From Onthophagus taurus (lineage: Eukaryota > Arthropoda > Insecta > Coleoptera > Scarabaeidae), in the NCBI RefSeq assembly GCF_036711975.1, contig NC_091972.1:23689001-23753000 (forward strand): a DNA stretch of 64,000 bases, written 5' to 3'. This document shows positions 22,701-33,295 of this stretch, piece by piece. The position numbers were made by a program, and so were the translations under genes. The notes below the pieces were generated by a model. The model was not told where the DNA came from and searched no databases. It worked only from the letters and a program-made list of their open reading frames with translations. Position 1 is the first letter of the stretch. Each line of letters begins with the position of its first letter.

Positions 22701-23570
22701 TTTACAACCCATTTAATGTAAAAGAAGGGGTAATGACATTGTTGATGTTATTACAAATACATACAATACCTTATTCTAAAGTAAACTGTAACTATATAAA
22801 CGAAATCATGTAAATAAATTAATATCACGGAACAAAACGGTTACATCACTTTGCTCATTTATAAACATATATGCACATTTGTGCATTTATTTCAGTAGTT
22901 TCTTCAACTTGTACGATTTCTTTTCGTAAGTTATTAAATAATATCAAATTGGCATTATTGGGCACAAATGCCGTTACATCATTCAAAGATTGAGTACCTT
23001 CGTAACTGATGATACCTGCGAGGATATAGAATTTGTTGTGGGGTTGTAAATTGATCACTCAATCACTCAATTTTGCTTTATTGTTCTCTCCATTCGTTGT
23101 CTCTATAAACAGCAACTCTCCATATTGAAGGCTAATGCTATTTGCCTCACAACCACTTTTTTTTGCAATTGTTGCTTAGAGTTTTCATGTAGTTTTCTAT
23201 TGCTTGCTGTAGCTGTGCATAGCCAAATACTGTTATGATGCTAATGTCGATTAACATCGACAATTACCTTTTTTCAATTATTGCAGTTTTTAGTGCTAGA
23301 ATAACTAAATTCTTCTTTAAATAGTTGTTTACAAAGAAACGCAATATTTGAAGTAGAATTACTCCAGCAATATTCTCGCTTACAAAATAATTTATTCCTG
23401 TTAATAGTTCAGCTGTGGTTCAGCTGTTTTTTGTATGTTGCTTTACTATAATATAATAACCGGGTTTTAAAAATAATTTAAGGAAACAAAGGCAATCTGT
23501 GCAACCATTCTCAACATGATTGAACATGACAGAAATCAACCAGACATTTTGGCAGGCAAACTTATTTTTA
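22701..23570. other. No gene recognised
   Basis: AT-rich; short frames such as 22855-23058 (minus) show no domain. Confidence 0.4.
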
Positions 23571-24215
23571 GTTATAACTTCGTAATGCTGTATCCCATAA
23601 TTTTGAATTTCTGGAATAATAACTAGAACAACCCAGATCAAAAAAGAAAATCTGATTTTTTCAAAAATGGGGAGATAGTCAAAAAACCCATGTTTTTCGG
23701 TTCTCCTCGCCGAGTTTTTATTTTTTCTATTTGCCGCTTTGGAACAATGTACAACTCTAGAACAATCTAGAACAACAATGAAAAATTTAAAAAGCAAAAA
23801 ATGGGGGGTAAACTTCCTGCACTCTATAATTTAATGCATCAATTTACGCAATTTTATATCATAACAACGATGTTTATAGAAAATAAGAAATTATATGTAC
23901 GAAAGTACCGAAAGTGCGGGAAGTTAGCCCCGCATTTCAGCGGCCTAATCTATTTTTAGTTATAACTTCGTAATGCTGTATCCCATAATTTTGATTTTCT
24001 AGAACTATAACTAGAACAACTAGAAGAACCCAGAACAACAAAGAAAATTTGATTTTTCCAAAAATGGGGGGCTAGTCAAAAAACCCGTTTTTTCGGTTTT
24101 CTCGCGGAGTTTTTATTTTTTCGATTTGGCGCTTTGGAACAATGTAGAACAACTCTAGAACAATCTAGAACAACAATAAAAAATTTAAAAATAAAAAGAT
24201 GGGGCTAACTTCCCG
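23571..24215. repeat. Two direct copies of a ~260-bp repeat
   Basis: 23571-23825 and 23957-24215 are close direct copies, both starting tttagttataacttcgtaat and ending in a-tggggg-aacttcc-gcactc. The copies are about 385 bp apart. The family is unknown; no coding capacity. Confidence 0.75.
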
Positions 24216-24224
24216 CACTCAAGT

Positions 24225-24585
24225 ACCGAAGGCTTTTGCGGCCGGTGGTAATTAAACTAAAACTAATAGTATCATTATTCGCCGTGCGTCTTTTCAAAAA
24301 ATGTTTGACATTTCAGATGCCATGTTGCAACATTTTTCAGAAACAAGTTCGAACTTGTGTTAGTTCTAGTTTTAATAAGAAATTATATATTGCTATTTAA
24401 ATCTTCATTAAAATGTTATGTATTTCGTGGTGATATATCGATTCGTTCTTGAGATACGATTTTTTAAATTTCTATATTTCAAATCAATAACAATAAAAAA
24501 TGCAAAGTAGCATTTGAAAGATTATAACAACGATAATTAAGGAAAATAAAAAATTTTTTATGGTGCATCAAATATTTATTAAATT
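24225..24585. other. Repeat fragment and P450 3' flank
   Basis: 24225-24370 holds a copy related to 1560-1720 in inverse orientation and ends in gtgttagttctagtttta, the hairpin-repeat motif. The remainder to 24585 is the P450 3' flank. Confidence 0.4.
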
Positions 24586-26115
24586 TCAATCAAATTTCAA
24601 TTTTTCATGTTTTAGTATAATCTTCCCTTTTGGAGATAAAATTGCTGACTGATTATCAAACTGCATGGGATATCTCGTGGATTCATGAGGAGCCACTTTA
24701 TAATTTTTCAAAAATAAACTTAACCCAACTCTTGTTTGCATCATCCCAAATCGAAGACCTAAAGAAAGTTTTGTTATAAATTCGAATAAAATCCCCAAGT
24801 ATCTTAATAATTTACCAACACAAATTCTAGGTCCTTCACCGAACGGAAGAAAAGTAAATGGAGTGATATGTCGTTTATTTTTCTTAGAAAATCGATCCGG
24901 ATTAAATTTATTTGGTTCCGGGAAATAATCCTCATCTCTTTGCAAAGCTAATAAACTCGTGAAAACAGGGGTACCTTTTTCTATAATTGCCCCATTTGGA
25001 AGGGTGTAATTTTGAGTGCAAAGTCTTGGGAGGGTATGAATCGGGGGGTACATTCTTAAAGTTTCATTTATGATTTGGTCCATATATTTCATTTCCATCA
25101 TTGCATGATAACTCAATTTTCCATCATTTTTTTTAATAATTTCATTAATTTCGTTTCGAAGTTTATCTTGGACATTTTGATGATGAGCTAACTCGTACAA
25201 ACAAAAACTCATCGTGGTTGAAGCTGTTTCGAATCCAGCCAAAAAGAAAAAGAAACCTTGTGCGGCTAACTCATCAATGGGGTTTTCCATGTTAATTAAA
25301 AGTTGCATGAAATCGTTTCTTGTTACATTTTTCGATTTTCTATATTTAAATGAATCTTTTATAAATGCACGGAAGAATTTCGATGAACACTTATCGGTGA
25401 AATGAAGCTTTAAGCTTTTAACAATTGAGGGAGAGATCATCGTGAGGATGTTTCTTATTCGAAATTTGAGGCTAGACTCAAACAATTTTCTGCCATAACT
25501 TCTAAATTCAGCTTTAGGATTTTTAAAGCTATTGCATTCCAATCCAAAAGCGCAAGATCCGATTACATCGGTGGTGAAGCAGGCTAAAATTTCTTTGATG
25601 TCTAAATCTTTTTTGTTTTTATGGGAAGTTTCAATAAATTCTTCAAGTTGAACCCCGCATTCTAATAAAGTGTTGAACATCGTTTTCATTTTCCCCGAAG
25701 TAAACGTTGGGGTAACTTTGACCCTCATTTCCCTCCATCGAGCACCTTCTAAATTAAAAAGATGCGCCTCTAACGGTTCGACTTTTTCGTCGAATATCGC
25801 AGCGTGGCTATTAAAGTATTTAAAATCTTTACTTACGATGAGTTTTAGCCATTCTGGGTCGATGATTAAAATCATTGGGGAACAACCTGCATAAATCCCG
25901 CCGATTTTTTCTCCGTTTGCTTTAAATTGTTGGTGTAAATCGGCTAAATTCATGACGGTTCCTCCTTTACTTGTAATCGGATTTTCAATATTCCCAAAAG
26001 GAAAACTTGGTTTGATTTGAGCAACACCTTTCTTCTCCCAATATTGAAACGATTTTTTGTAATAATAATACACCATATACACAAATGTTAATAAAGTAAT
26101 TATTAAAAATTCCAT
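24586..26115 (-). CDS. Cytochrome P450, CYP6-like, two exons, 490 aa
   Basis: Exon 1 is 26115-24816 and exon 2 is 24758-24586. The 57-bp phase-1 intron (24815-24759) has no stop and keeps frame, so a naive reading gives 509 aa with a spurious 19-residue insert right after the haem loop. Removing it restores FGEGPRICVG-LRFGMMQ. Landmarks: N-terminal membrane anchor (~1-18), WREMR of helix C (127-131), oxygen-binding AGFET in helix I (293-297), ETLR (ExxR, 351-354), NPDRF (405-409), and haem ligand Cys432 in FGEGPRICVG. It would act on the ER membrane with P450 reductase, oxidising hydrophobic substrates; CYP6 enzymes often handle plant toxins and insecticides. The specific substrate is not predictable. 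Slightly short for CYP6 but all motifs are intact. Confidence 0.9.
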   Translation of the reverse strand: MEFLIITLLTFVYMVYYYYKKSFQYWEKKGVAQIKPSFPFGNIENPITSKGGTVMNLADLHQQFKANGEKIGGIYAGCSPMILIIDPEWLKLIVSKDFKYFNSHAAIFDEKVEPLEAHLFNLEGARWREMRVKVTPTFTSGKMKTMFNTLLECGVQLEEFIETSHKNKKDLDIKEILACFTTDVIGSCAFGLECNSFKNPKAEFRSYGRKLFESSLKFRIRNILTMISPSIVKSLKLHFTDKCSSKFFRAFIKDSFKYRKSKNVTRNDFMQLLINMENPIDELAAQGFFFFLAGFETASTTMSFCLYELAHHQNVQDKLRNEINEIIKKNDGKLSYHAMMEMKYMDQIINETLRMYPPIHTLPRLCTQNYTLPNGAIIEKGTPVFTSLLALQRDEDYFPEPNKFNPDRFSKKNKRHITPFTFLPFGEGPRICVGKLLRYLGILFEFITKLSLGLRFGMMQTRVGLSLFLKNYKVAPHESTRYPMQFDNQSAILSPKGKIILKHEKLKFD

Positions 26116-26190
26116 TTTTTATTTTATAAAACTTGCATTAATTGTGTTGATTCAACTAAGAAACTGAAATTACTGAAACGATTCGATTTA

Positions 26191-26198
26191 TATTTATA
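26191..26198 (-). promoter_or_regulatory. Likely TATA box of the P450
   Basis: On the minus strand the motif tataaata lies 76 bases upstream of the ATG, a normal spacing for a short 5' leader. No second candidate start lies closer. Confidence 0.5.
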
Positions 26199-26219
26199 CC
26201 ACTCTTTAACAACACAGAA

Positions 26220-26680
26220 AAAAATTAATTGCTGATTAAAAAAAAATAGTCTGGGTAATGTGTGTTAGAATTATTTATAATTAAAAAGTGTTAATGGGGT
26301 TATTGCTTGGAAATGAAACTGATTCGTCAGGATGAGTTGAAGAGGAATTGTGATAAGTTACGAATATAGAATGCATTTATCAAGTGAGAAAGTGGAATAT
26401 TTTACTGTTATTCTATGAGTAGCTCACAATCAATTCAAATTCGTCATGTTACACAACGAAATTAAATAATTTCGGCGAAAAATCGTTTGCAAACAATTTT
26501 TTTTTTATCAAAATATAGCCTAGTTAAGTAGATCAAATCGTGGTAATCTTTAAAAATAATGATAATTGGAGCAACGCTGTTAAAAGGTCACTCTTTTAAT
26601 TATAGTCAAACTGTACAATCAAATGGATCAAATAAAAATAAATATTTTTGTGTATCTTAACCCATTTAGTCCCACTGGGG
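26220..26680. other. P450 upstream region, no gene seen
   Basis: AT-rich; no recognisable repeat or coding sequence. Confidence 0.4.
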
Positions 26681-26684
26681 TGAA

Positions 26685-27300
26685 AACGCACCAGCGTTTA
26701 TAATAGTATATTAAAAAACAAGTTTTGTAAGACACGCTTGAAATGCACGAATTTAAGTTGAAAAACGAGTGGCGAAGCCACGAGTTTTTTAATGAATGAG
26801 TGCTTTAAGTCATATGAAACGTGTTTTTTATGCTATTTTTTGTAATTCGCGTTTTTATACTTTTTTTTACAAAAATAAAGTAAATTTTGGCAATGTAGGG
26901 AAATATGTATGTAGCAGTTGGTAACACCGGAACACTTGAAAATAGGAACTTTGAATTGACAATTAGAAACTGTCAAAATACAAAATATATTCACCTGAAA
27001 AAAATGTTTGATGTACACCTCCCAAAATCAGAGAAATTGCTCAGAGTCAATGTCCTCATCATTGTGGACTTTGTATTCGATGCTAAGAACGTGTTTAAAC
27101 ATCCATAGACAAAAATTGTCACATTGACAACTAGAAAAATTAATGACCCAATGTCACCAACTTGAACTGGTTCCATAAAATGTTACTAAAATCTCATTAC
27201 AGCATCGGATGCTGTAAGGAATCTCATTACAGCACCCGGTTGAGTACTGTTATAGCTTCCATTACCGTAGCGAATTACAAAAAATTATTTTACAGCCGTA
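26685..27300. repeat. Inverted repeat copy A (pairs with 32705-33295)
   Basis: Runs from cccactggg...ataatagtatattaaaaaac through the small palindrome gagtggcgaagccacgag (about 26770) to gcgaattacaaaaaat near 27290. It is the reverse complement of 32705-33295 at high identity over about 600 bp. Within it, ttttttgtaattcgc (26835) and gcgaattacaaaaaa (27277-27291) form an inner inverted pair like TIRs of a ~455-bp MITE. Confidence 0.8.
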
Positions 27301-27499
27301 TATTTCCAATTTTGAAGGTGCTAGCTGTTTGTACGATAACTCTATAAGGTTGATAGGCTATACATATCAAAATATTTCATAATTCTTGCTTTTAAACCAC
27401 ATTTGCATCAATTCTTTTCTATTGTAAATTTCTGTTCAAAATATACAATGGAAATAAAACTATTTTTAGTGCATAAAATTCTGCGCGAAATATAAAATG

Positions 27500-28736
27500 A
27501 ATTCTGAAAATACAACTTGAAACATTAATGGTGCAAAAACAACCCCATTGGGATGTATAATGATATATAGGTGTTCCGAAACTCAACGTCAAGCGGGCAC
27601 CGGGTGAGAGGCCAACCTGGGTACCAAATAACAACTCGGGTTTTCGCATCAGTTTTATCAAAAAGTATGTTGATGACTTGATCATTGGAATACATATCGA
27701 TGATTTAGATTCAACGTTGAATTTGTTTAACGGTTTTCATCCGAGCATTCAGATCACAATTGAGATCGAAAAAGACAACTGCATTTCTTTCCTTGATACA
27801 AATATGATAAGACATGAAAATAACGTCATTCAATTTAACTGGTACGTCAAGCCAACATACTCGGGACGCTATTTGAATTATTTTTCCAGTCACAGTTTAA
27901 AACATAAAATTTCCATCATTTTCGGCATGAAGCATAGAGTTTTGAATATTTGTGATTATCAGTTTTTACAAGAAAATCTTGACTTCCTTAGAACAAATTT
28001 TGTGAATAATGGTTATCCTCTAAAATTGGTCAACAGACTTTTGTTTTCAACGTATTCACATAATAATATCAACCAGATCAGTTTAACTAATCCAGATTTA
28101 ATTAATACAGAACGCTTCACGTACAGAAAGCTTCCATACATAGGAAGGTTAAGCGACCAGTTAAAGAAAACGTTGAAATGTATTGATAACATAAAGATCA
28201 TTGATTGTTATGATAACAAATTAGGAAACCATTTTACTAAACTTAAGGATAAGACTGATGATAATTTTAGATCCAACTTGATTTACTGTGTTTCATGCAA
28301 GGGTTGTGATGGAAAGTACGTTGGTCAGATCAGTCAGTGGTTGAAATGTAAAATCTCAAAACATGTAAGTGACTGTAGACTAAAAAAGTCCAGTAATGCT
28401 TTATCCCAACACGTTTTGGAGTGCAGACATGAGTTTGATTTTAAGGATATAAAAATCTTGGATTCAGAAAGCAATTATCATAATAGGCTGTTCTTGGAGA
28501 TGGTACACATCAATTATACACAGAATGCTGTAAATTTTAAAACAGATACTCTGAACCTTAGCAACATTTATGCTTATTTGTTTGCCTTAGATAGGTTTAA
28601 CCATAATAATTCACGCAACTTACAAGGTTCCAATCCTAATAACACCTCAAATTATACCAGTTTGTTTAACGTGATAGAAAAAATTTTTCGAATTTTGTTG
28701 TACTTTTACTGGTTTATTTATATTTTTGTTGTCTAA
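27500..28736 (+). pseudogene. Penelope-like element: RT end and GIY-YIG endonuclease
   Basis: The open frame is 27678-28736 (TTG-initiated only by convention). It continues upstream in the same frame through KYVDDLIIG, the RT catalytic motif at 27663-27689. After it come ISFLDTNMIRHENNVIQFNW, KPTYSGRYLNYFSSHSLKHK (the standard PLE block between RT and nuclease), then the GIY-YIG nuclease reading YCVSCKGCDGKYVGQISQWL, KCKISKHVSDCRL, QHVLECRHEFDF and NRLFLEMVHIN. In full elements this protein copies RNA at a nicked target. The N-terminal half is missing and the region above 27600 is frameshifted, so the copy is dead although the 352-codon 3' part is open. It runs directly into an inverted hammerhead-like motif. 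Confidence 0.85.
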
Positions 28737-28990
28737 CTAGTTTCGGCAAAAGCCATCATCAGAGACAAAAGTCAATGTATTTTACAGGAAATTAACATCG
28801 AAAATATAAAGCGGTGAACAAATTAAAATTATTACTGTCACAAAATTTACTTAAAATAAACGTAAAAATTCTTTTACAAATCTTTAAAGATTTAACTCCG
28901 CGTGGACATCTTTTGTGGTAGATGTTACAAGATGGTCTGACCATCTTGTAAAGTACAACAAAATTCGAAAAATTTTTTCTATCATGATTA
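28668..28990. repeat. Inverted repeat around the ribozyme motif
   Basis: The end of the Penelope frame (28670-28700) recurs inverted at 28952-28984. The ribozyme-like motif lies between. This fits a Penelope copy whose flanking repeat is in inverted orientation, an arrangement known in the family. Confidence 0.6.
28730..28769 (-). ncRNA. Hammerhead ribozyme-like motif of a Penelope element (copy 1)
   Basis: The minus strand reads stem I TTGTCT, CTGATGA, a U, stem II GGC-TTTT-GCC, GAAA, a one-pair stem III C-TA-G, then TT and the stem I partner AGACAA. All core positions of a hammerhead are present except for one extra U after CUGAUGA. Stem I is a perfect 6 bp. Predicted cleavage follows GUU. 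Penelope-like elements are known to carry such minimal hammerheads (Cervera and de la Pena, 2014). Confidence 0.65.
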
Positions 28991-29648
28991 TTTTGAGTTA
29001 ATTTATTATTGTTAAGAAATTTAAAGATTCTTTATAAATTAAATTTATTTTTGTTTAACGCTCATATGTTTGATGAATTTTCTCTGTACACTGTACATCT
29101 TAAAATTTTTGGGAATCGTGTTTTCACTCCAAAAACGGGTTTTCCCTTTTTACATTTGACAGTCGTGTATTTTGCGTTTATTTGTTCCACGTTTTATTAA
29201 TAACTTTTTGATATTTCATTTTTCAATTTTAATGTGTTTTTTGAATTTTAAATTTTAATAATGCGTTTAATCAATTCATTTTTGACGATTTCCGAGATTT
29301 TACGCCACTTCGAGTTACAAGTAAATTACATTTTTGTTTTTTAAAATATGGTGGCTTGACTTACGTTTTTTCTTTGTAATATCTTTTAGCAATAAAATGC
29401 TCTGAAGAAGATTGTAATTTTAACAATCGAAATATTATCGATTTTAAAAAGTTGTTTTACTTTTAATTCCTGCTGACCGAAAATCCGAATAAAATTTTTT
29501 CTCTTAAGTTTGACACACGATTTCTAAACAAAGGAGTAGTACAACATCCTTGGCAAGTTATTTTAAAAGATGGCCTGTTTAGTCAAAATTCCAAAATGGT
29601 ATAACACTTGCTATTTTTTATATATATTTTTTGATATATATATTTATA
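28990..29648. other. Penelope flank, AT-rich
   Basis: A 63-codon frame at 29009-29200 is not recognised. The segment carries a second, sense-oriented hammerhead-like motif at 29402-29440. Confidence 0.4.
29402..29440 (+). ncRNA. Hammerhead-like motif, sense orientation, divergent
   Basis: Reads CTGAAGA, a spacer A, stem II GATTGT...ACAATC (6 bp), GAAA, then a one-pair U-A stem III and UC. It fits the CUGANGA/GAAA core. Stem I is weak near the core and re-pairs only further out (AAAAT with TTTTA). It is weaker evidence than copies 1-3. Confidence 0.4.
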
Positions 29649-31276
29649 TACAGGCTGTCACACAAAAAACGCCCCAAGCTGTAACTCTGTCATTTACATT
29701 CCGATTTTCATGAGCGGGTTATCAAATGAAATGGTTTCATGACTACTATGATTCATGCTACAAATAAATTTTCTCCAAGGCCGTCTTCAATTTTAAGCGA
29801 TTATTAACTTTTGCTTTTCAAATTGCTCTATATATTTTTCTTTACGTCATTGGATAGAGATTGTTTTTCTGAATCCACTGATATACAATACATCCATTTT
29901 GAATATAATTTTAGTAGAGAAAAGACACCTGTATATACAGGTTGCCACACAAGAACACCGCTAGCTGTATCTCTGTCATTTACCTTCCAATTTTCATGAC
30001 CTAGCTATCAAATGAAATGGTTTGATGAATACTATGATTCATGCTACAAATAAACTTTTTCCAACGCCATCTTCAATGTCTAGTGATTGTCAACATTTGA
30101 TTTTCAAATTGCTCGGTATGTTTTTCTTCACGCTATTGGATAGAGTTTTTTTTTCTGAATCCATTAATGTACAATACATCAACATTAATTGTAATTGTAG
30201 CATAGAAAAACATTAAAATAGTTTCTGAACATTCTCTTAAAGTCACTTGTGTTATACTGTAGTGTGCCATGGGATAAATGAAAAACCAACTTATAAGTAT
30301 CATTTACAACTGCTTGGGCATTGAAATAGCATTTAATGACTGTTATCAGTTTTGCATGTTATTTTTTTCCATGGCACACTGCAGTATTACAGAAGTGACT
30401 AAAACAATGTTCGGAAAATGTTTTAATTGTTTTTCTCTGCTAAAATTACAATTAATGTTAATGTATTGTACATCAATGGGCTCAGAAAACAATTTCTATC
30501 CCATAACGTGAAGAAAAACATACCGAGCAATTTGAAAATCAAAAGTTGATAATCGCTTGAAATCGAAGATGGCGTTGGAAAAAGTTTATTTGTAGCATGA
30601 ATCATAGCATTCATCAAACCATTTCATTTGATGCCTCGTTCATAAAAATCGGAAGGTAAATGACAGAATTACAACTTACGGCGTTCTTGTGCGACAACCT
30701 GTATATACAGGTGTCTTTTTTCTGCTAAAATTACATTCAAAGTGGATGTATTGTACATCAGTTGATTCAGAAAAACAATCTCTATCTAATAGCGTGAAGA
30801 AAAACATACCGAGCAATTTGAAAATCAAATGTTGACAATCACTAGACATTGAAGATGGCGTTGGAAAAAGTTTATTTGTAGCATGAATCATAGTATTCAT
30901 CAAACCATTTCATTTGTTGTCTCGTTCATAAAAATCGGAAGGTAAATGACAGAGTTACAACTTACGGCGTTCTTGTGCGACAACCTGTATATACAGGTGT
31001 CTTTTTTCTGCTAAAATTACATTCAAAGTGGATGTATTGCACATCAGTTGATTCAGAAAAACAATCTCTATCTAATGACGTGAAGACAAATATATGGAGC
31101 AATTTGAAAAACAAAAGTTAATTATCGTTTAAAATTAAAGATGGTCTTGAAAAAAAATTATTTGTAGCATGAACCATAGTATTCATCAAACCATTTCATT
31201 TGATGTCTCGGTCATGAAAATCGGAATATAAATGACAGAGTTACAGCTTGGGGCGTTTTTTGTGTGACACCCTGTA
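29649..31276. mobile_element. 1.6-kb foldback element with tandem ~290-bp units in its arms
   Basis: Left arm: two plus-oriented units, 29651-29931 and 29937 to about 30200. Right arm: three minus-oriented units, about 30425-30704, 30705-30996 and 30997-31276. Each unit runs from TA-CAGG to CCTG-TA, and neighbours share acctgtatatacagg. The centre is a 120-bp core bounded by agtgtgccatgg (30261-30272) and ccatggcacact (30369-30380). Outer ends: tacaggctgtcacacaaaaa and the complement tacagggtgtcacacaaaaa. No transposase. The apparent ORFs of 60-75 codons on both strands are repeats of the same unit and not genes. Confidence 0.85.
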
Positions 31277-31339
31277 TAACACTTCCTAAAAAATATGATT
31301 GCCTGTTTTTCTGCAAAAAAACGCGTTGTTTAAAAAATT

Positions 31340-31640
31340 CATACTTTCGTATGTTATTTGTATTTCCTCCAAAATGATTTAACAACTTTGTTAGAAGATG
31401 TGCCACTCAATATGTACAGAGAAATGTGGTTTCAACAAGATGGTTGCCCAGCTCATTATGCTTGTCCTGTATGGGATTGCATACAGAATACCCAGAAAGA
31501 TGGATTGGGCGTCGTGGTTCGATTACGTGGCCTCCTCATTCTCTGGGTCTAAATGCCTTTGATTTTCTTATTAGGATTGCATAAAAGAAACAGTGTATTA
31601 AAAACCGATTGAAAATCTTGCCGAACTGAGCCACAATATT
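31340..31640 (+). pseudogene. Mariner transposase catalytic fragment
   Basis: The frame 31358-31552 reads YFLQNDLTTLLEDVPLNMYR then MWFQQDGCPAHYA, where QQDG holds the second catalytic Asp of insect mariners. A frame change gives RWIGRRGSITWPPHSL, the next block. The third Asp block is decayed (LGLNAFDFL). Confidence 0.7.
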
Positions 31641-31724
31641 TATACAGTAATAATACATATAATACAATAATACAATAATAAATAAATTTGTTTGTTTAAT
31701 TTTGTCTTTAGATTAATCTTATTT

Positions 31725-31830
31725 GAAAGAGTCTTTTTGCAAGACATAAGGGCAACCATCTTGTTGAAACCACATTTTGTAGTTCGTAGATATTGACTGG
31801 CACATCTTCTAACAAAGTTAAGAAGGAATA
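31725..31830 (-). pseudogene. Second mariner fragment, inverted relative to the first
   Basis: The complement of 31725-31830 repeats the LLEDVP...FQQDGCP coding stretch of 31380-31455 with frameshifts. The two fragments form a loose inverted pair about 270 bp apart. Confidence 0.6.
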
Positions 31831-31839
31831 AACGGTTTT

Positions 31840-32300
31840 AAAACCTGTGGATTGTGACTGTAAGAGGTAAACAAACGTTTGATGTAGGGTAAAATAAAAA
31901 AAGAAGTTTTATTATCGTGATATCTAAATATAAAAAGTGAGAAATTATCCTTTCTATATGGTTAGTACAAACTCCCGGAATGGTCAAATATCGTTGTTAC
32001 TTGAGATTTTTTTTAATGCGGCGTTATATGTATAGTAACGGACGAATTTATTACAACATTCAAATTTTTTTTTTCGCTACCGTTCTTGGCCGAAAATGCC
32101 AAAAATTTTTTTTAGATAGGATCCCAGTAATTTTTTGAATACAACATAAAAACTCCTTTCAGAAATTGCAACAAAAAAAAATAAAAAATTACTGGGTATT
32201 CCATTCAAAGAAAAGGAAGTATTTTGTATGAAACTGTTCCGGGTCTATTTGTACTATTCCGGTGTAGATTTCATTGAAAGAAGTAATTTTCGATATCATT
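31840..32300. other. No gene recognised
   Basis: AT-rich, with short near-inverted phrases around 32100-32190 (cagtaattttttgaata / aaaaaattactgggta). Confidence 0.35.
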
Positions 32301-32319
32301 GTAGTTTTTTTTTATACTG

Positions 32320-32700
32320 TTACTGATTGCGTGGTCGTTTTCGATTTATCTGCGCTGCTTTTATAAAATTTGGTTCGCGAATTGGTAGGTGACGAGTATG
32401 CCGTGGATCAACTAATTCTGGTAACATACATTCTTTATAAAATCTTAATAATTTAATTTCCATATTTGTTCTCCAAAACTGTTTATCTCTACGAATGTAT
32501 GCTACTTTCATGGGAATGTTTTGGGAATTTTCGAAAATTTGTATACTTGTCTTCCGATAAATATTTCAAAAAATTTTGTTCAGATGCCCTTGCTTTAACA
32601 TATCGTTTTGCAGTGTTATGATTTTGCAGTGACAATCTAACTTATGTACATCCATTTCGAACAAGTCAGACAGTTTCTCTGCAACTTTTTCTATATTTAT
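32320..32700 (-). pseudogene. Possible YqaJ-type nuclease C-terminal fragment
   Basis: The 63-aa minus frame reads IRRDKQFWRTNMEIKLLRFY then ECMLPELVDPRHTRHLPIRE. This resembles the end of YqaJ-like exonuclease domains in repetitive insect genes (..D..FW...M...L..FY..CLLPE.VDPR..R..PIR.P). The upstream minus sequence (about 32520-32700) is broken. I hold this as a tentative match. Confidence 0.4.
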
Positions 32701-32704
32701 ATTT

Positions 32705-33295
32705 TTTTGTAATTCGCGACGGTAATGAAAGCTCTAACAGTACTCAACCGGGTGCTGTAATGAGACTCCTTACAGCATCCGATGCTGTAATGAGATTTTA
32801 GTAACATTTTATGCAACCAGTTCAAGTTGGTGACATTGGGTCATTAATTTTTCTAATTGTCAAGGTGACAATTTTTGTCTATGGATGTTTAAACACGTTC
32901 TAAACATCGAATACAAGGTCCACAATGATGAGGATACTAAACACTGAGCAATTTCTCTTATGTTGGGAGGTGTACATGAAACATTTTTTTCAGGTGAATA
33001 CATTTTGTGTTTTGACAGTTTCTAATTGTCAATTCAAATTTCTATTTTCATGTGTTACGGTGTTACCAACTGCTACATACCTATTTCCCTACATTGTCAA
33101 AATTTATTTTATTTTTGAGATAAAAAAAGGATAAAAACGCGAATTACAAAAAATAGCATAAAAAACACGTTTCTTAAGACTTAAAGCACTCATTCATTAA
33201 AAAACTCGTGGCTTCGCCACTCGTTTTTCAACTTGAATTCGTGCATTTCAAACGTGTCTTACGAAACTTGTTTTTTAATATACTATTATTAAACG
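32705..33295. repeat. Inverted repeat copy B (pairs with 26685-27300)
   Basis: Reverse complement of copy A, including the gagtggcgaagccacgag palindrome and the ttttttgtaattcgc termini. The two copies enclose 5.4 kb that holds the Penelope fragment, the second foldback and the mariner pieces. Confidence 0.8.

Noticed and set aside
24759..24815. 19-residue insertion in the P450 after the haem loop
   Set aside because: The segment has perfect GT/AG borders and its removal restores the conserved motif; it is an intron, not extra protein.
29811..31406. Several 60-77 codon ORFs of similar sequence on both strands (a possible small gene family)
   Set aside because: They are the same stretch of the ~290-bp foldback unit read repeatedly; the frames begin and end at arbitrary points in the repeat.
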